64,000 nt of DNA from Companilactobacillus nuruki (GCF_002872255.1 NZ_NIPR01000061.1:1-64000), one strand, 5' to 3'; positions 52,092 to 61,938 are shown, counted from the stretch's first letter. Notes: generated by a model not told the origin, from the sequence alone. Numbers and translations are program-made.

Positions 52092-53461
52092 ACAAATCCC
52101 TCTCTTATCAAGAGCTAATCAGTAATGCCATCAAAAAGCTAGTCATTATTATTACCCTTTCAATCAGTGCTTTGATTCTAATTGTCGTTGGTGTACAACA
52201 GTACTTACAAACTGTACATGAATCTCAAGGTCAAATGATGAGTCTCTATCGTTCAAATATTGATGATATACCTAGTTTCATTCACTGGAATACCCAAAAC
52301 AATCGTCACACCAAACAAAATACTATTATCAGTGTTAAAACCAATGATACTTCGATCACAGCCTCATCCAATAGAATGGGACAAAAGGTTTTGACTACTA
52401 GTTCATCCGCCAAATTCATCAATCAAAAAAAGATTAAACTAGGTAAAAATATCGTTTACGTTCCAGGTCGGGGACTCTTTATCTATAACAGTATGAAAGA
52501 TAACGATACAACCTATAAAATATGGGTCAGCCTTAATCGCTTGATCAATAGTATGGTTTTACTTCTGATCATAATAAGTTTTATAACTTTCATCACCTTA
52601 GGCTTCGGAACTTGGTGGGCACAACGTCTTGCTACCCAACTTAGCGCTCCTAGTATTCAATTGGCAAGTGAAGCCCGGAATATTATTAAAGATGCCGAGG
52701 TAGATCAACCTACCCTGACTGTTCCTAGTAGCCCTCAAGAAATAAATGAATTGGGCAATGCCTTCAATGAATTATTAAAGGCCCAAAATCAGAGATTACA
52801 ACGAGAAAGAGACTTTGTTTCCAATGCTTCACATGAATTGAAGACTCCCATTGCTGCTATCCGTGGAAATCTAAATCTAATCAAACGACATGGCGATAAA
52901 CATCCGGATGTTATCCCTGAATCACTCGAATATATTGATGAAGAATCATCGCGTATGCAAAATCTAATTGAAAACTTACTTCATTTATCACGAGCCGATA
53001 GAACTGATCTAATATTGGAAGACGTTAACTTGTCTGAGAGCGTCAACCGAATTGGCAAACAATATCAAACTACGATTGCCCCGGAATTAAAGTTAGATAT
53101 TGCTGAGAATATTCATATTAGAGGTAATGAGGACACACTTAAACAGATTATTGTGGCTCTACTAGATAATGCTCATAAGTATTCCCCTGCCAATTCAACG
53201 ATTGAACTAAATTTGAAGAAAAACAATGGTCAAATTCAATTAGACGTTAAAGATCAAGGTCCTGGCATCCCTGAAGATCAAAAGAATTTGATCTTTCAAC
53301 GATTCTATCGCGTTGATACCTCTCATTCTAGTGATATCAAAGGTAGTGGCTTAGGATTATCAATAGTTTCACAATTGGTTAAATTAAATAATGCTCAAAT
53401 AAAAGTTTTAGATAATACTCCTCGAGGTAGTATCTTCAGAATTACATTTTTGGAGGATTAG
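52088..53461 (+). CDS. Sensor histidine kinase
   Basis: 457 residues. Two membrane segments (about 17-38 and 155-178) enclose an external domain of about 115 residues. A HAMP-like region follows, then the H-box VSNASHELKTPIAAIRGNL (phospho-accepting His) and the ATPase boxes ALLDNAHKYSP, DQGPGIP and GSGLGLSIV. It pairs with the upstream response regulator. No ligand-binding family was recognised in the external part. Confidence 0.95.
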   Translation: MNKSLSYQELISNAIKKLVIIITLSISALILIVVGVQQYLQTVHESQGQMMSLYRSNIDDIPSFIHWNTQNNRHTKQNTIISVKTNDTSITASSNRMGQKVLTTSSSAKFINQKKIKLGKNIVYVPGRGLFIYNSMKDNDTTYKIWVSLNRLINSMVLLLIIISFITFITLGFGTWWAQRLATQLSAPSIQLASEARNIIKDAEVDQPTLTVPSSPQEINELGNAFNELLKAQNQRLQRERDFVSNASHELKTPIAAIRGNLNLIKRHGDKHPDVIPESLEYIDEESSRMQNLIENLLHLSRADRTDLILEDVNLSESVNRIGKQYQTTIAPELKLDIAENIHIRGNEDTLKQIIVALLDNAHKYSPANSTIELNLKKNNGQIQLDVKDQGPGIPEDQKNLIFQRFYRVDTSHSSDIKGSGLGLSIVSQLVKLNNAQIKVLDNTPRGSIFRITFLED

Positions 53462-53532
53462 TTATAGATTCTGTTCAGGTTATATATAGTGTATGCCACA
53501 CTAGAACCATTCTAAATTCTTAAATATATGAA

Positions 53533-53596
53533 AATAGTCTGTATTGACACCAACCATGTTCTTTTTATACATGGCTGATAATCAATTCAGACTATT
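53533..53596 (+). repeat. Hairpin core repeat, copy 6
   Basis: AATAGTCTGTATTGA...TCAATTCAGACTATT, one mismatch in the stem, with inner hairpin CCATG / CATGG. A trace of the larger element (AAATCGAAATCGCCTCAACC) follows at about 53626-53646. Confidence 0.8.
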
Positions 53597-53784
53597 TATT
53601 TTGTCCATACTAACAACTTGAAACAAAAATCGAAATCGCCTCAACCATGAAATTTTTATAGAAACCAAACTCATATGAGATAACTCTAAGAATTTCTTAT
53701 ATAAACCTTATCGAAACCCAGTAGTTACTCTTTGACCATCCTTGTAAACTATGGTTATTCAATCGAAAGGAATTAAGGAGCTGG

Positions 53785-53817
53785 ATGAAATTCTTCATTT
53801 GTTTTCATACAAAATAA
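53785..53817 (+). CDS. Possible ten-codon leader ORF
   Basis: AAGGAG four bases before an ATG opens the peptide MKFFICFHTK followed by TAA, 28 bp before the acid-CoA ligase start. The ribosome site is better than that of the ligase itself (GGTGAA). GGAGC of this site can pair with GCTCC just before the ligase start. It could be a regulatory leader peptide; expression is unproven. Confidence 0.4.
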   Translation: MKFFICFHTK

Positions 53818-53845
53818 TTTCTGCTCCGCTCTTTGGTGAATAACT

Positions 53846-55348
53846 ATGTCAGAACTTACAAATAGATTACAACAACAACTCATTGCCGGTGCTACTCGTC
53901 CTTTGATGCAAGATGCAAACCAACATTGGTACACAGGCAGTGAACTTAATTTAGAAAAAAACGTTTGGAAAAATTATTGGAAAAGCAAAGGTATCGGCCA
54001 TAATGACATCGTCTTAGTCAGTTTAACCAACTCAGTTACTTATACCTTAGTAATTCATAGTCTTTGGGAAATTGGCGCTATCGTTCAACCAATTAATCCT
54101 AAAACTACCGAAATTCAAATCAGTGAACTTGAAGAACAATATCATTATGCTGCTATTATTCTGGATGCTGATTCTAAAGAAATCAATATTTTAAATTCAC
54201 TTTTCGCTAACTTACCTCGCCTCACCACTCTTCATGAACCTGAAGTTAAAATTTATATTCGTGACCGACATGTGGCACGCCTTATCGAAGAACCTACCGA
54301 AGATGAAATTGCTTTGATCATGCATACCTCTGGTACTACTGGTAAGCCAAAGCGTGTTGGATTAACCCATCGTCAATTATTGGTCGGTGCTTTCAACGTA
54401 ATTGACAGTGAGGAATTGTCTGAAACAGATAGCACTTTTATCTTAATGCCAATGTTCCATATTAATGCAATGGTTATCTCTAACTTGGCAACGAGATTGT
54501 CTAATGGTCAATTACTATTTAGACCTAAATTCAGTGCTCATCTTTTCTGGAAAGAGGTTAGTACTGAGATGGTAACCTGGGTTTCCTTAACCCCAGCAAT
54601 CGTAGCTATTCTCTTGCAACGGGAGGAACAGCCAACTAAAAATAATTTACGGTTTCTCCGGACTGCTTCAGCCCCTCTGTTACCAAGTATCCATCAGGAA
54701 TTCAAGCAACGTTTCGCAATTCCTTTGATTGAAAGTTATGGTATGACAGAAGCTACCAGTCAAATTGCTCAAAACCCATTAGAGGACCCAATTCAAAATA
54801 CGGTCGGAAAAGTTTTTGGAGTTCAAATCAAAATTTTGGATACTGAAAAAAACGAACTTGGTCCTAACCAAGTCGGTGAGATAGCCTTAAAAGGTGACAG
54901 TATCATCACACATTATTTGGACCCACAGCCAGAAGCATTCCACAAACAATGGCTTTTAACTGGTGATCTGGGTTCCATCAACGAAGATGGTTATCTAAGC
55001 ATCTCCGGTCGCAGTAAAGAAATGATCATTCGTGGTGGCGAAAATGTTAATCCTCTAGCCGTTGAAGATTGTCTTAACGTTTTGAAATTCATCCGTGAAA
55101 TGGCCGTTGTTGGTACACCCGATAAAATTTATGGTGAAAATGTTACCGCAGTGATAGTCCCTAAAGTTTCTAGTCCAGATCACCGGCACCAATTAGCTCT
55201 GTTGAATGAATTAGCCAATGAGCAATTATTACCTGTTGAACGTCCTACTAAATACATTTTTAGTAATCAGTTGCCTAAGAATGCAACTGGAAAAATTCAA
55301 CGTACACTTCTAGCTCAGGAAGTAATTCAACAACTAAAGGAGGCCTAG
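53846..55348 (+). CDS. Acid-CoA ligase (AMP-forming, ANL superfamily)
   Basis: 500 residues. Motif A3 is IMHTSGTTGKPKRVGLTH, A5 is ESYGMTEATSQ, A7/A8 is LTGDLGSINEDGYLSISGRSKEMIIRGGENVNP and the A10 Lys is in LPKNATGKIQRTLL, so the enzyme looks complete. It should adenylate an organic acid and transfer it to CoA. The acid is unknown; short or medium acids are plausible. It is the first gene of an operon with an ABC permease (3 bp gap) and ATPase, which suggests that it activates what the transporter brings in. Confidence 0.85.
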   Translation: MSELTNRLQQQLIAGATRPLMQDANQHWYTGSELNLEKNVWKNYWKSKGIGHNDIVLVSLTNSVTYTLVIHSLWEIGAIVQPINPKTTEIQISELEEQYHYAAIILDADSKEINILNSLFANLPRLTTLHEPEVKIYIRDRHVARLIEEPTEDEIALIMHTSGTTGKPKRVGLTHRQLLVGAFNVIDSEELSETDSTFILMPMFHINAMVISNLATRLSNGQLLFRPKFSAHLFWKEVSTEMVTWVSLTPAIVAILLQREEQPTKNNLRFLRTASAPLLPSIHQEFKQRFAIPLIESYGMTEATSQIAQNPLEDPIQNTVGKVFGVQIKILDTEKNELGPNQVGEIALKGDSIITHYLDPQPEAFHKQWLLTGDLGSINEDGYLSISGRSKEMIIRGGENVNPLAVEDCLNVLKFIREMAVVGTPDKIYGENVTAVIVPKVSSPDHRHQLALLNELANEQLLPVERPTKYIFSNQLPKNATGKIQRTLLAQEVIQQLKEA

Positions 55349-55351
55349 TGG

Positions 55352-56164
55352 ATGCAAAAACCAGTTACTTTACCAATTACTGATCAAAAGAGATTCCATT
55401 TATCCATTAATAAAATTCTGCCATTCCTAATTCCGGTAATAGTTATTTTATTTTGGCAGGTAAGTAGTACTTTGGGATGGTTATCAAGTTCTGTTTTACC
55501 ATCACCACTAGCTGTTTTACAAGATGGAATCAAACTAACTGCCTCAGGTGAATTACCTAAGAATTTGAGTATTTCACTTTATAGAGCCACTGTTGGTTTA
55601 CTGATCGGTGGTGGAATTGGATTTATTCTAGGATTTATCAACGGGATGTCCAATACATTTAGCTTATTATTCGATTCTTCGATTCAAATGTTTCGTAACA
55701 TCCCCCATTTGGCTCTTATCCCGTTAATCATTCTTTGGTTAGGAATCAATGAATCCGCCAAAATTTCACTGGTTGCAATCGGAACAATGTTCCCTGTTTA
55801 CATCAATACGTTCCACGGAATACGTTCGGTTGATCCTGATTTGATCGAGATGGGTAAATCTTATGAATTAACCAAAAGACAAATGTTTTTCAAAATTATT
55901 TTTCCCGCAGCTCTCCCACAAATACTAGTTGGCATTCGCTATGCATTGGGAGTCATGTGGACAACCCTGATCGTTGCCGAAACTATTTCTGCTAGTTCAG
56001 GTATCGGTTATATGGCTAATAACGCTGAAGATTTCATGGATATGGAAACCGTTGTTCTATGTATCGTCGTCTATGCCGTTTTAGGTAAAATCTCAGATTT
56101 AGTTGCCAAGAGCTTCGAAAGTTTGCTCTTAGAATGGCAACATACCGGAAGGAGTAATGCTTAA
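55352..56164 (+). CDS. ABC transporter permease (SsuC/TauC type)
   Basis: 270 residues with about six membrane segments of the BPD_transp_1 family. The EAA loop is EMGKSYELTKRQMFFKIIFPAALPQILVGIRYALG, as in nitrate/sulfonate/taurine and thiamine-precursor permeases. AAAGGAGG precedes the ATG inside the end of the ligase gene region. No binding-protein gene is in the operon or within the window near it. Confidence 0.9.
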   Translation: MQKPVTLPITDQKRFHLSINKILPFLIPVIVILFWQVSSTLGWLSSSVLPSPLAVLQDGIKLTASGELPKNLSISLYRATVGLLIGGGIGFILGFINGMSNTFSLLFDSSIQMFRNIPHLALIPLIILWLGINESAKISLVAIGTMFPVYINTFHGIRSVDPDLIEMGKSYELTKRQMFFKIIFPAALPQILVGIRYALGVMWTTLIVAETISASSGIGYMANNAEDFMDMETVVLCIVVYAVLGKISDLVAKSFESLLLEWQHTGRSNA

Positions 56165-56889
56165 TGAATGATTCAATGATCTCAATAAAAAATGTTAATA
56201 AAATTTATAATAATCAAACTACCGCTTTACACGATGTCTCTTTAGATATCAAACAAGGAGAGTTTATTGCTTTAGTAGGGATGAGTGGTGGCGGTAAAAG
56301 TACCCTCTTACGTTTAATTGCTGGATTAGAAAAACCTAGTAGTGGTAACGTAACTATTAATTCAACCGATTCTAAGTCGTTGATGCGAGTAATGTTCCAA
56401 GAAGATAGACTTCTTCCCTGGATGTCCGTTTTAGACAATTTATCCTTTGGTTCAAAAGATAAAAATACTAAAGCGCATGCCTTGGAACTACTTGAATTAG
56501 TTGAATTAAGCGATTATGCCGACCACTATCCTACTCAACTATCTGGTGGTCAAAAACAACGTATCGCTTTAGCACGTGCCTTGATGACAGACCCGAAGAT
56601 CCTCTTATTAGATGAACCTTTAGGAGCCTTGGATGCTTTAACAAGACGTAAAATGCAGGATCTGATTCTAGATATTTGTCAGAAACAAAATCTAACAACT
56701 ATCTTAGTAACCCATGACGTTGAAGAAGCCGCTCGAATGGCTGACAGAATTATCGTTATGAAAAATTCAACTAATTCATACGAAGAGAATTGTCCTAAAA
56801 ACCGCAACGCTGGCCAAATTGGTATCGTTGCTGATAGGGTTCTTGGTGAAATTCTTGAAGAAAATGAATTGCAAAAACAGACTGCTTAA
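56164..56889 (+). CDS. ABC transporter ATP-binding protein (SsuB/TauB type)
   Basis: 241 residues. Walker A VGMSGGGKSTLL, Q-loop VMFQEDRLLPW, signature TQLSGGQKQRIALARAL, Walker B ILLLDEPLGALD. It overlaps the permease stop by one base (TAATG). The family imports sulfonates, nitrate, bicarbonate, aliphatic compounds or pyrimidine precursors. A strong bidirectional terminator follows. Confidence 0.92.
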   Translation: MNDSMISIKNVNKIYNNQTTALHDVSLDIKQGEFIALVGMSGGGKSTLLRLIAGLEKPSSGNVTINSTDSKSLMRVMFQEDRLLPWMSVLDNLSFGSKDKNTKAHALELLELVELSDYADHYPTQLSGGQKQRIALARALMTDPKILLLDEPLGALDALTRRKMQDLILDICQKQNLTTILVTHDVEEAARMADRIIVMKNSTNSYEENCPKNRNAGQIGIVADRVLGEILEENELQKQTA

Positions 56890-56928
56890 TAAAAAAACTT
56901 CCAACAAATTTAATGTTGGAAGTTTTTT
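56890..56928. terminator. Bidirectional terminator
   Basis: AAAAAACTTCCAACA / TGTTGGAAGTTTTTT hairpin between converging genes. Confidence 0.9.
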
Positions 56929-56945
56929 GAACAGGAAGATTTTTA

Positions 56946-59063
56946 TTACTTTTTATAAACTACCGCTATTGGACTTCCATGTTTAATGCCAGATGTACTA
57001 GACTTATTGAATCTACCTAAATCATAATTATCACTATTTGTAATTACATTAATGATTACTGGATCTTTACCTGCAATTTTAACCTCATCAATATTCATTT
57101 TAGCTATCAAAGTCTCTTCAGTAACCTTTTGACCTTCTTTAACTAAAATTTCAAACGGCTTTCCCTCTAGCTCCACAGTGTCTAGTCCCAAATGAAGCAA
57201 AATCTCAGCCCCACTTAAACTTTTGATACCGATTGCATGTTTAGTAGGAAAAATCGATTCAATTTCTCCTTCAACACTAGAATAAATATTCCCATTTATT
57301 GGTTCAATTGCAAAACCATCGCCAATCATTTTTTGAGAGAAAACATCATCTTTTAGATTTTCCAATTCAATAAATGTTCCATCCACGGGTGCAAATAACT
57401 GAGATTCGTTTGTTAAAAATTCAGTTTGACTCTCTTTTTCAGAGACTGGTATTGAATTTGATATCTGGTTATCAAACATCTCCCAACCACCATTTTCAAT
57501 TAAATCATCAACCTCCTCACGAACATTAGTTACATCTGGTCCAATAATAACTTGAACTGCATCTTTATTACGTACAACCCCCTTAGCACCGACTTCCATA
57601 AATTCATTATCGGTTGCTAAAACATCTGGATTATTAATTGTTAAACGTAATCTGGTAAAACAATTATTTACTGAAGCTATATTATCAGCCCCACCTAAAA
57701 GGTTTATATAGGCACCAGCCGCTGTTCTAAATGGATCATTTGAAATCGTACCTTTTTCCTTAGACTTTTTATTTTTAAAATCATCTTTAGTAAACATATT
57801 CACCATTTCATCATCGGATCTGCCTGGTGTTTTGAAATCAAATTTGAGTATCAAGAATCTAAAGACCACAAAATAAATACCAATAAAGATAATTCCAATT
57901 ACCCATTGAATAACATATGTTTGCCAATGATTTGCCCACATTGGAATATAGTTTTTAGCAGCTATATCAATTAACCCGGCTGACATATCTCCAGTTACTC
58001 CAAAAGCATACATTGTTGTTGCTAAACACGCAGCTAAAAATGCATGAACAAAGAACAATGCTGGTGCAATAAATAGAAATGTATAATCAAATGGTTCTGT
58101 AATACCAGCCAGGGCAGCAGTTAATACACCAGGTATGATAAGTGCTAATAATTTTTTTCTATTCTTAGGAATAGCAGTTGCATAAAATGCCAAGGCAATA
58201 CCAGGAATTCCAAAAATATTAGACATACCTTGCATTGCATACCCACCTTCTGGAAATAGTTTAATAAGCGGTGTTGTTGTAGATGCAAATTGACTAATAT
58301 GTTTAACCCAATATAGTGTCGTTCCTCCTTCTATAACTGCCGGACCATATTGGAACGGAGCGTAAATAAAATGATGCAAGCCTACTGGCAACAAGGCCTT
58401 CTCAAGAAAAATATACGTGAATACTCCAAAATTACCTGATTTAACCATAAAGTACTGCATTTGTAAAATCCCGTGTTGGAACATAGGCCAAATCCATACA
58501 AAAAGACCCGCTATTGGGATCATCAAGAGAAATCCAATCATTGCAACAAAGGCTGATCCTTGAAATACTCCTAACCAATCTGGTAATCTAACGCTAAAAT
58601 AGCGATTATGTAGCCATACAACTATTCCCGCAATTAAAATTGCACCAATAACTCCTGTATCTAATGTTTTTACCCCGGCAATAACCTTCAATCCACTAGT
58701 TTCTGCTGTTGAATTAATATTTACTCCAAAATTTTTACCAAACATTTGAAGAATTTGATTAACAAAATTATTGAATGTCATATAAATAACAAATGCTTCA
58801 AGTGCTGCTCGTTCTTTTGCTTTATTAGCCAACCCTAATGGCAGACCAATTACAAAGAGAACTTCCATATTATTGAATACTGTCCACCCGCCGGCATCGA
58901 TTATCTTCCAAATTGAAAGCCACGCAGTTCCTGGAGACGCCAACCCTCCAACAATGGCGGGATTGGTGAAGACAGCAGTTAATCCTACAATAATTCCAGA
59001 AAATACAAAAAATACAACGGGTGTAAACATGGCGCCACCAAAACGCTGAAACTTAGCCATCAT
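56946..59063 (-). CDS. PTS alpha-glucoside (maltose-type) transporter, EIICBA
   Basis: 705 residues in the order IIC (1-400), IIB (about 440-520) and IIA (about 560-690). Phosphorylation residues: Cys468 in NNCFTRLRLT, and His624 in LLHLGLDTV with His609 fifteen residues before. IIC text such as PVGLHHFIYAPFQYGPAVIEGG and GITEPFDYTFLFIAPALF matches the maltose/alpha-glucoside branch of the glucose family. It lies 18 bp after a GH4 phospho-glucosidase gene; together they import maltose or a related alpha-glucoside and hydrolyse it as the 6-phosphate. Confidence 0.92.
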   Translation of the reverse strand: MMAKFQRFGGAMFTPVVFFVFSGIIVGLTAVFTNPAIVGGLASPGTAWLSIWKIIDAGGWTVFNNMEVLFVIGLPLGLANKAKERAALEAFVIYMTFNNFVNQILQMFGKNFGVNINSTAETSGLKVIAGVKTLDTGVIGAILIAGIVVWLHNRYFSVRLPDWLGVFQGSAFVAMIGFLLMIPIAGLFVWIWPMFQHGILQMQYFMVKSGNFGVFTYIFLEKALLPVGLHHFIYAPFQYGPAVIEGGTTLYWVKHISQFASTTTPLIKLFPEGGYAMQGMSNIFGIPGIALAFYATAIPKNRKKLLALIIPGVLTAALAGITEPFDYTFLFIAPALFFVHAFLAACLATTMYAFGVTGDMSAGLIDIAAKNYIPMWANHWQTYVIQWVIGIIFIGIYFVVFRFLILKFDFKTPGRSDDEMVNMFTKDDFKNKKSKEKGTISNDPFRTAAGAYINLLGGADNIASVNNCFTRLRLTINNPDVLATDNEFMEVGAKGVVRNKDAVQVIIGPDVTNVREEVDDLIENGGWEMFDNQISNSIPVSEKESQTEFLTNESQLFAPVDGTFIELENLKDDVFSQKMIGDGFAIEPINGNIYSSVEGEIESIFPTKHAIGIKSLSGAEILLHLGLDTVELEGKPFEILVKEGQKVTEETLIAKMNIDEVKIAGKDPVIINVITNSDNYDLGRFNKSSTSGIKHGSPIAVVYKK

Positions 59064-59081
59064 ATTCCTTTACCTCCAAAA

Positions 59082-60413
59082 TTAATGTAGTTCTGGCCAA
59101 TAATTTCTATTTGCAATAATTAAATCATCAAGTACTAACTTTGCTTTATCGGCAGAAGGAACCGTTTGATTTAAAGTAAATGCCTGTAGGACTTTTTGAT
59201 ATGATCCTTCAAAGTAACCATCGACCAACAATTTTTCAGCCGCATTCTGTGCTTCCATCAATCCTTTATGAAAATCCGGGATATTATGACGCATTGAAAT
59301 TGGTTCTGCACCCTTACGCCCTACATATGCCGGTACCTCGACAGCCGCATCTTCTCGAAGATTTGGTATGGAACCATGATTAGGAAGAATTAACATAAAT
59401 CTTTCATGACTATCATTCAGAATAGAGGTAGCCATATCAACGATATATTGTCCATGTTCACCAAAATCAAAATCCAAAATATTTCCTTCTTCATTATTTC
59501 TGATTTCATTGGCCATATCTTTAGTATGTTTTAAGCGGCCATCCATAACCATATTGGCACGAGTATAGTTAGGATCTGTTTCATCAACAACGATATCTGG
59601 AAAGAAATAATACTCCAAATAGTTATTTGGCAAATAATCTGGAAACAAGTTCAAAATCTTTGACAATTTATTCCAAGCATCTTGCCAAGATTGATCGCCT
59701 TTATTGAATGAAGCAATTTTCATCGGTTTATTCTTTAATTTATCAATTAATTCTGGCATTACATCTCGTTCAAGTGATTTATCATAAATTTCCGTGTACC
59801 ATCCAAAATGATTCAACCCATAATATTGGCAAATCCAATTTTTACGATCGTAACCAAAATTACGAGCCATTGTTTCTTCAATTGAAATTGTCATATCACA
59901 TGCATTAATCATATGAGCATCAGGATAAGCTCGCCTAATAGATTCGGCAATCAATGTTTCCGGATTAGTATAATTAAGGATCCAAGCATCTGGAGCATAT
60001 TGTTGAACATATCCAACCACTCCCAATAATCCTTTGATAGACCTTAAACCGTATGAAAATCCTCCAACACCACAAGTTTCTTGACCAACTAATCCATATT
60101 TCAAAGGAATCTTCTCATCTTTTTCTCTCATTTCCATACCACCAACTCGAATTTGAGAGAAGACGAAATCACAATCTGTAAATGCCTCTTTTGGATCTAA
60201 TGTTGCTAACAATTCGATGTCATCATGACCAGTTATTTTTAACATATATTGAATTATTAGATACATATCTTCATTTCTTTCTTCATCAATATCATATAAA
60301 GTCAATTTGGTCATTGGAAAACGGTCTAGATTATTTAAAACTGCTTGTGTAATACCTGGTGTATAAGTACTTCCACCACCTGCGATTGTTACATGCAAAT
60401 TTGTTTGTTTCAT
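59082..60413 (-). CDS. malH: 6-phospho-alpha-glucosidase, GH4 family
   Basis: 443 residues. GH4 enzymes use NAD and Mn and act by oxidation-elimination. N-terminal NAD fold AGGGSTYTPGITQAVL, metal/substrate region NACDMTISIEE (Cys172; CDM-type text marks the alpha-glucosidase branch, whereas 6-phospho-beta-glucosidases show CN-type text), and QETCGVGGFSYGLRSIKG. It is the first gene of a two-gene operon with the EIICBA gene. The promoter region holds a 14-bp palindrome and a good cre site, shared with the divergent RpiR regulator. Confidence 0.92.
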   Translation of the reverse strand: MKQTNLHVTIAGGGSTYTPGITQAVLNNLDRFPMTKLTLYDIDEERNEDMYLIIQYMLKITGHDDIELLATLDPKEAFTDCDFVFSQIRVGGMEMREKDEKIPLKYGLVGQETCGVGGFSYGLRSIKGLLGVVGYVQQYAPDAWILNYTNPETLIAESIRRAYPDAHMINACDMTISIEETMARNFGYDRKNWICQYYGLNHFGWYTEIYDKSLERDVMPELIDKLKNKPMKIASFNKGDQSWQDAWNKLSKILNLFPDYLPNNYLEYYFFPDIVVDETDPNYTRANMVMDGRLKHTKDMANEIRNNEEGNILDFDFGEHGQYIVDMATSILNDSHERFMLILPNHGSIPNLREDAAVEVPAYVGRKGAEPISMRHNIPDFHKGLMEAQNAAEKLLVDGYFEGSYQKVLQAFTLNQTVPSADKAKLVLDDLIIANRNYWPELH

Positions 60414-60471
60414 TGCGCTTGACCCCCTATAATTAAATTAATTATTTATGAGCACAGTATATAATGTATTT

Positions 60472-60485
60472 AAACAAATTTGTTT
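60472..60485. promoter_or_regulatory. Palindrome in the malH-rpiR intergenic region (candidate RpiR operator)
   Basis: AAACAAATTTGTTT, perfect, upstream of the malH -10 region (TATACT on the minus strand). A regulator of the RpiR type is encoded next to it. Confidence 0.5.
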
Positions 60486-60493
60486 GCTTTTTG

Positions 60494-60507
60494 AGTAAGC
60501 GTTATCA
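60494..60507. promoter_or_regulatory. cre site (CcpA)
   Basis: AGTAAGCGTTATCA fits TGWAARCGYTWNCW at 13 of 14 positions. It is placed between divergent malH and rpiR, so both may be under carbon catabolite control. Confidence 0.65.
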
Positions 60508-60570
60508 TTTTTAATTTTATGAATATTGTTTCATTCTAGTGAAAGGCATTTCATTTTTAGGAGGCATTTT

Positions 60571-61326
60571 ATGCGTATTGAAGAGTTAATAAATGAACAT
60601 TCTGATCGACTTACAGATAATGACATGCAACTTCTTTCAATTATCTTAAGAAACAAAAAAATAATCAGTAACTTAAACTCCAAGGAAATAAGTGACATAG
60701 CATATACATCTCCCGCAGGATTAACTAGACTTGCTAAAAAGCTTAATTTCAAAGGTTTTACCGAATTCAAATATTTTTTAAGACAAGAGGCTGATAGTAT
60801 TGAATCACATAAGTTAAATCACACACAAATCCTAATCAATGACATGAATGATACTATAAAACTACTTTCTCAAACTAATCTGAATCCCTTAGTTTCAGCT
60901 ATTCATTCCGCCAAAAGAATCTACTTGTATGGAACAGATTGGGGTGAGAAACGTGCATGCGAATTATTGGCTAGAGATTTCTTAGCCTGTAATATTTTAC
61001 TTTATACGATACCTTCATATACCGAATTACAATGGGTACTAAATGATATTACCGAAAACGATTTGTTGCTGGTTATTTCTTTTAGTGGTGAGAACATTGA
61101 TTTAAACACATCCCTTCAAAAGTTAAAGCTTAAAAATGCTCCTTATATATCTATTACTCCCCTATCCAAAAACACTCTATCATCAAGAGCTACTTATAAC
61201 TTGTATTACAGCACTACTAATCTTAAAATAACTAATACTCCAGATACCGAATATAATTATTTTTCACCATTAGAATTAGTTATCGATGCTCTTTTCAGAT
61301 ATTATATAGATAGTTATTTTGAATAA
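60571..61326 (+). CDS. RpiR family regulator (MurR/GlvR-like)
   Basis: 251 residues from ATG at 60571, with TAGGAGG upstream; the frame is open earlier without a ribosome site. N-terminal helix-turn-helix (LNSKEISDIAYTSPAGLTRLAKKLNFKGFTEFKYFLR), then a SIS sugar-phosphate-binding domain (RIYLYGTDWGEKRACELLARDF, LLLVISFSGENIDL). It is divergent from malH; GlvR-type RpiR proteins activate maltose-phosphate genes. The effector is probably a sugar phosphate. Confidence 0.92.
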   Translation: MRIEELINEHSDRLTDNDMQLLSIILRNKKIISNLNSKEISDIAYTSPAGLTRLAKKLNFKGFTEFKYFLRQEADSIESHKLNHTQILINDMNDTIKLLSQTNLNPLVSAIHSAKRIYLYGTDWGEKRACELLARDFLACNILLYTIPSYTELQWVLNDITENDLLLVISFSGENIDLNTSLQKLKLKNAPYISITPLSKNTLSSRATYNLYYSTTNLKITNTPDTEYNYFSPLELVIDALFRYYIDSYFE

Positions 61327-61426
61327 CCTATTTTGAAAAGTGTTCCAAACTCCCTTAGAACAGTTGTTTATACCAGATTAGTAGTTACAATAAAACATAT
61401 AAGTACATCACTGGAGGACATACACA

Positions 61427-61903
61427 ATGAATAGAGTAGCTACTAATTTGAAACAGACATTATTAATCAATTCTAAAAAAATTTATGTCATGAATTACCT
61501 AATTCTCTTCATTACATCCCTTTTATATGCCTTATATGTTGCAATAATAAAAACGACTAAAGGTATAGACTTTCAAGAGCTTTTAAAATCCAGCCCCTAC
61601 ACTTCCATAATGTTTATTGTCATACTATTAAACGTCTTAGTAGGATATATACTTTGGATAAATAGTAACAATTTTTTTAATAGTAAAAAAAATCGTTCCA
61701 TTTTATTAGATTTGTCCATCTGCCAATTAATAATAGGAAATATTTTTTCTTTCTTTGCCTTCGTGGCGACCTTTCTATCATTCAAATATTTTCCAAATAC
61801 CAAATCAGACAAAAAAACTAGTCATCTTGTCAGCATCGTCATAATTGCTAATATTTTCTATGGACTATGTTTTCTACTATTGATACGTTTAACACTTAGT
61901 TAA
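61427..61903 (+). CDS. Unrecognised four-segment membrane protein
   Basis: 158 residues with four hydrophobic segments (about 22-42, 58-77, 96-116 and 132-155) and a basic N-terminus. No family recognised. ACTGGAGG precedes the ATG, and a terminator follows. Between segments two and three there is a polar stretch NNFFNSKKNRS. It is probably an integral membrane protein without a soluble domain. Confidence 0.7.
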   Translation: MNRVATNLKQTLLINSKKIYVMNYLILFITSLLYALYVAIIKTTKGIDFQELLKSSPYTSIMFIVILLNVLVGYILWINSNNFFNSKKNRSILLDLSICQLIIGNIFSFFAFVATFLSFKYFPNTKSDKKTSHLVSIVIIANIFYGLCFLLLIRLTLS

Positions 61904-61938
61904 ATTCAAAAATTGTAAACTATCTTACGAAAAATAAT

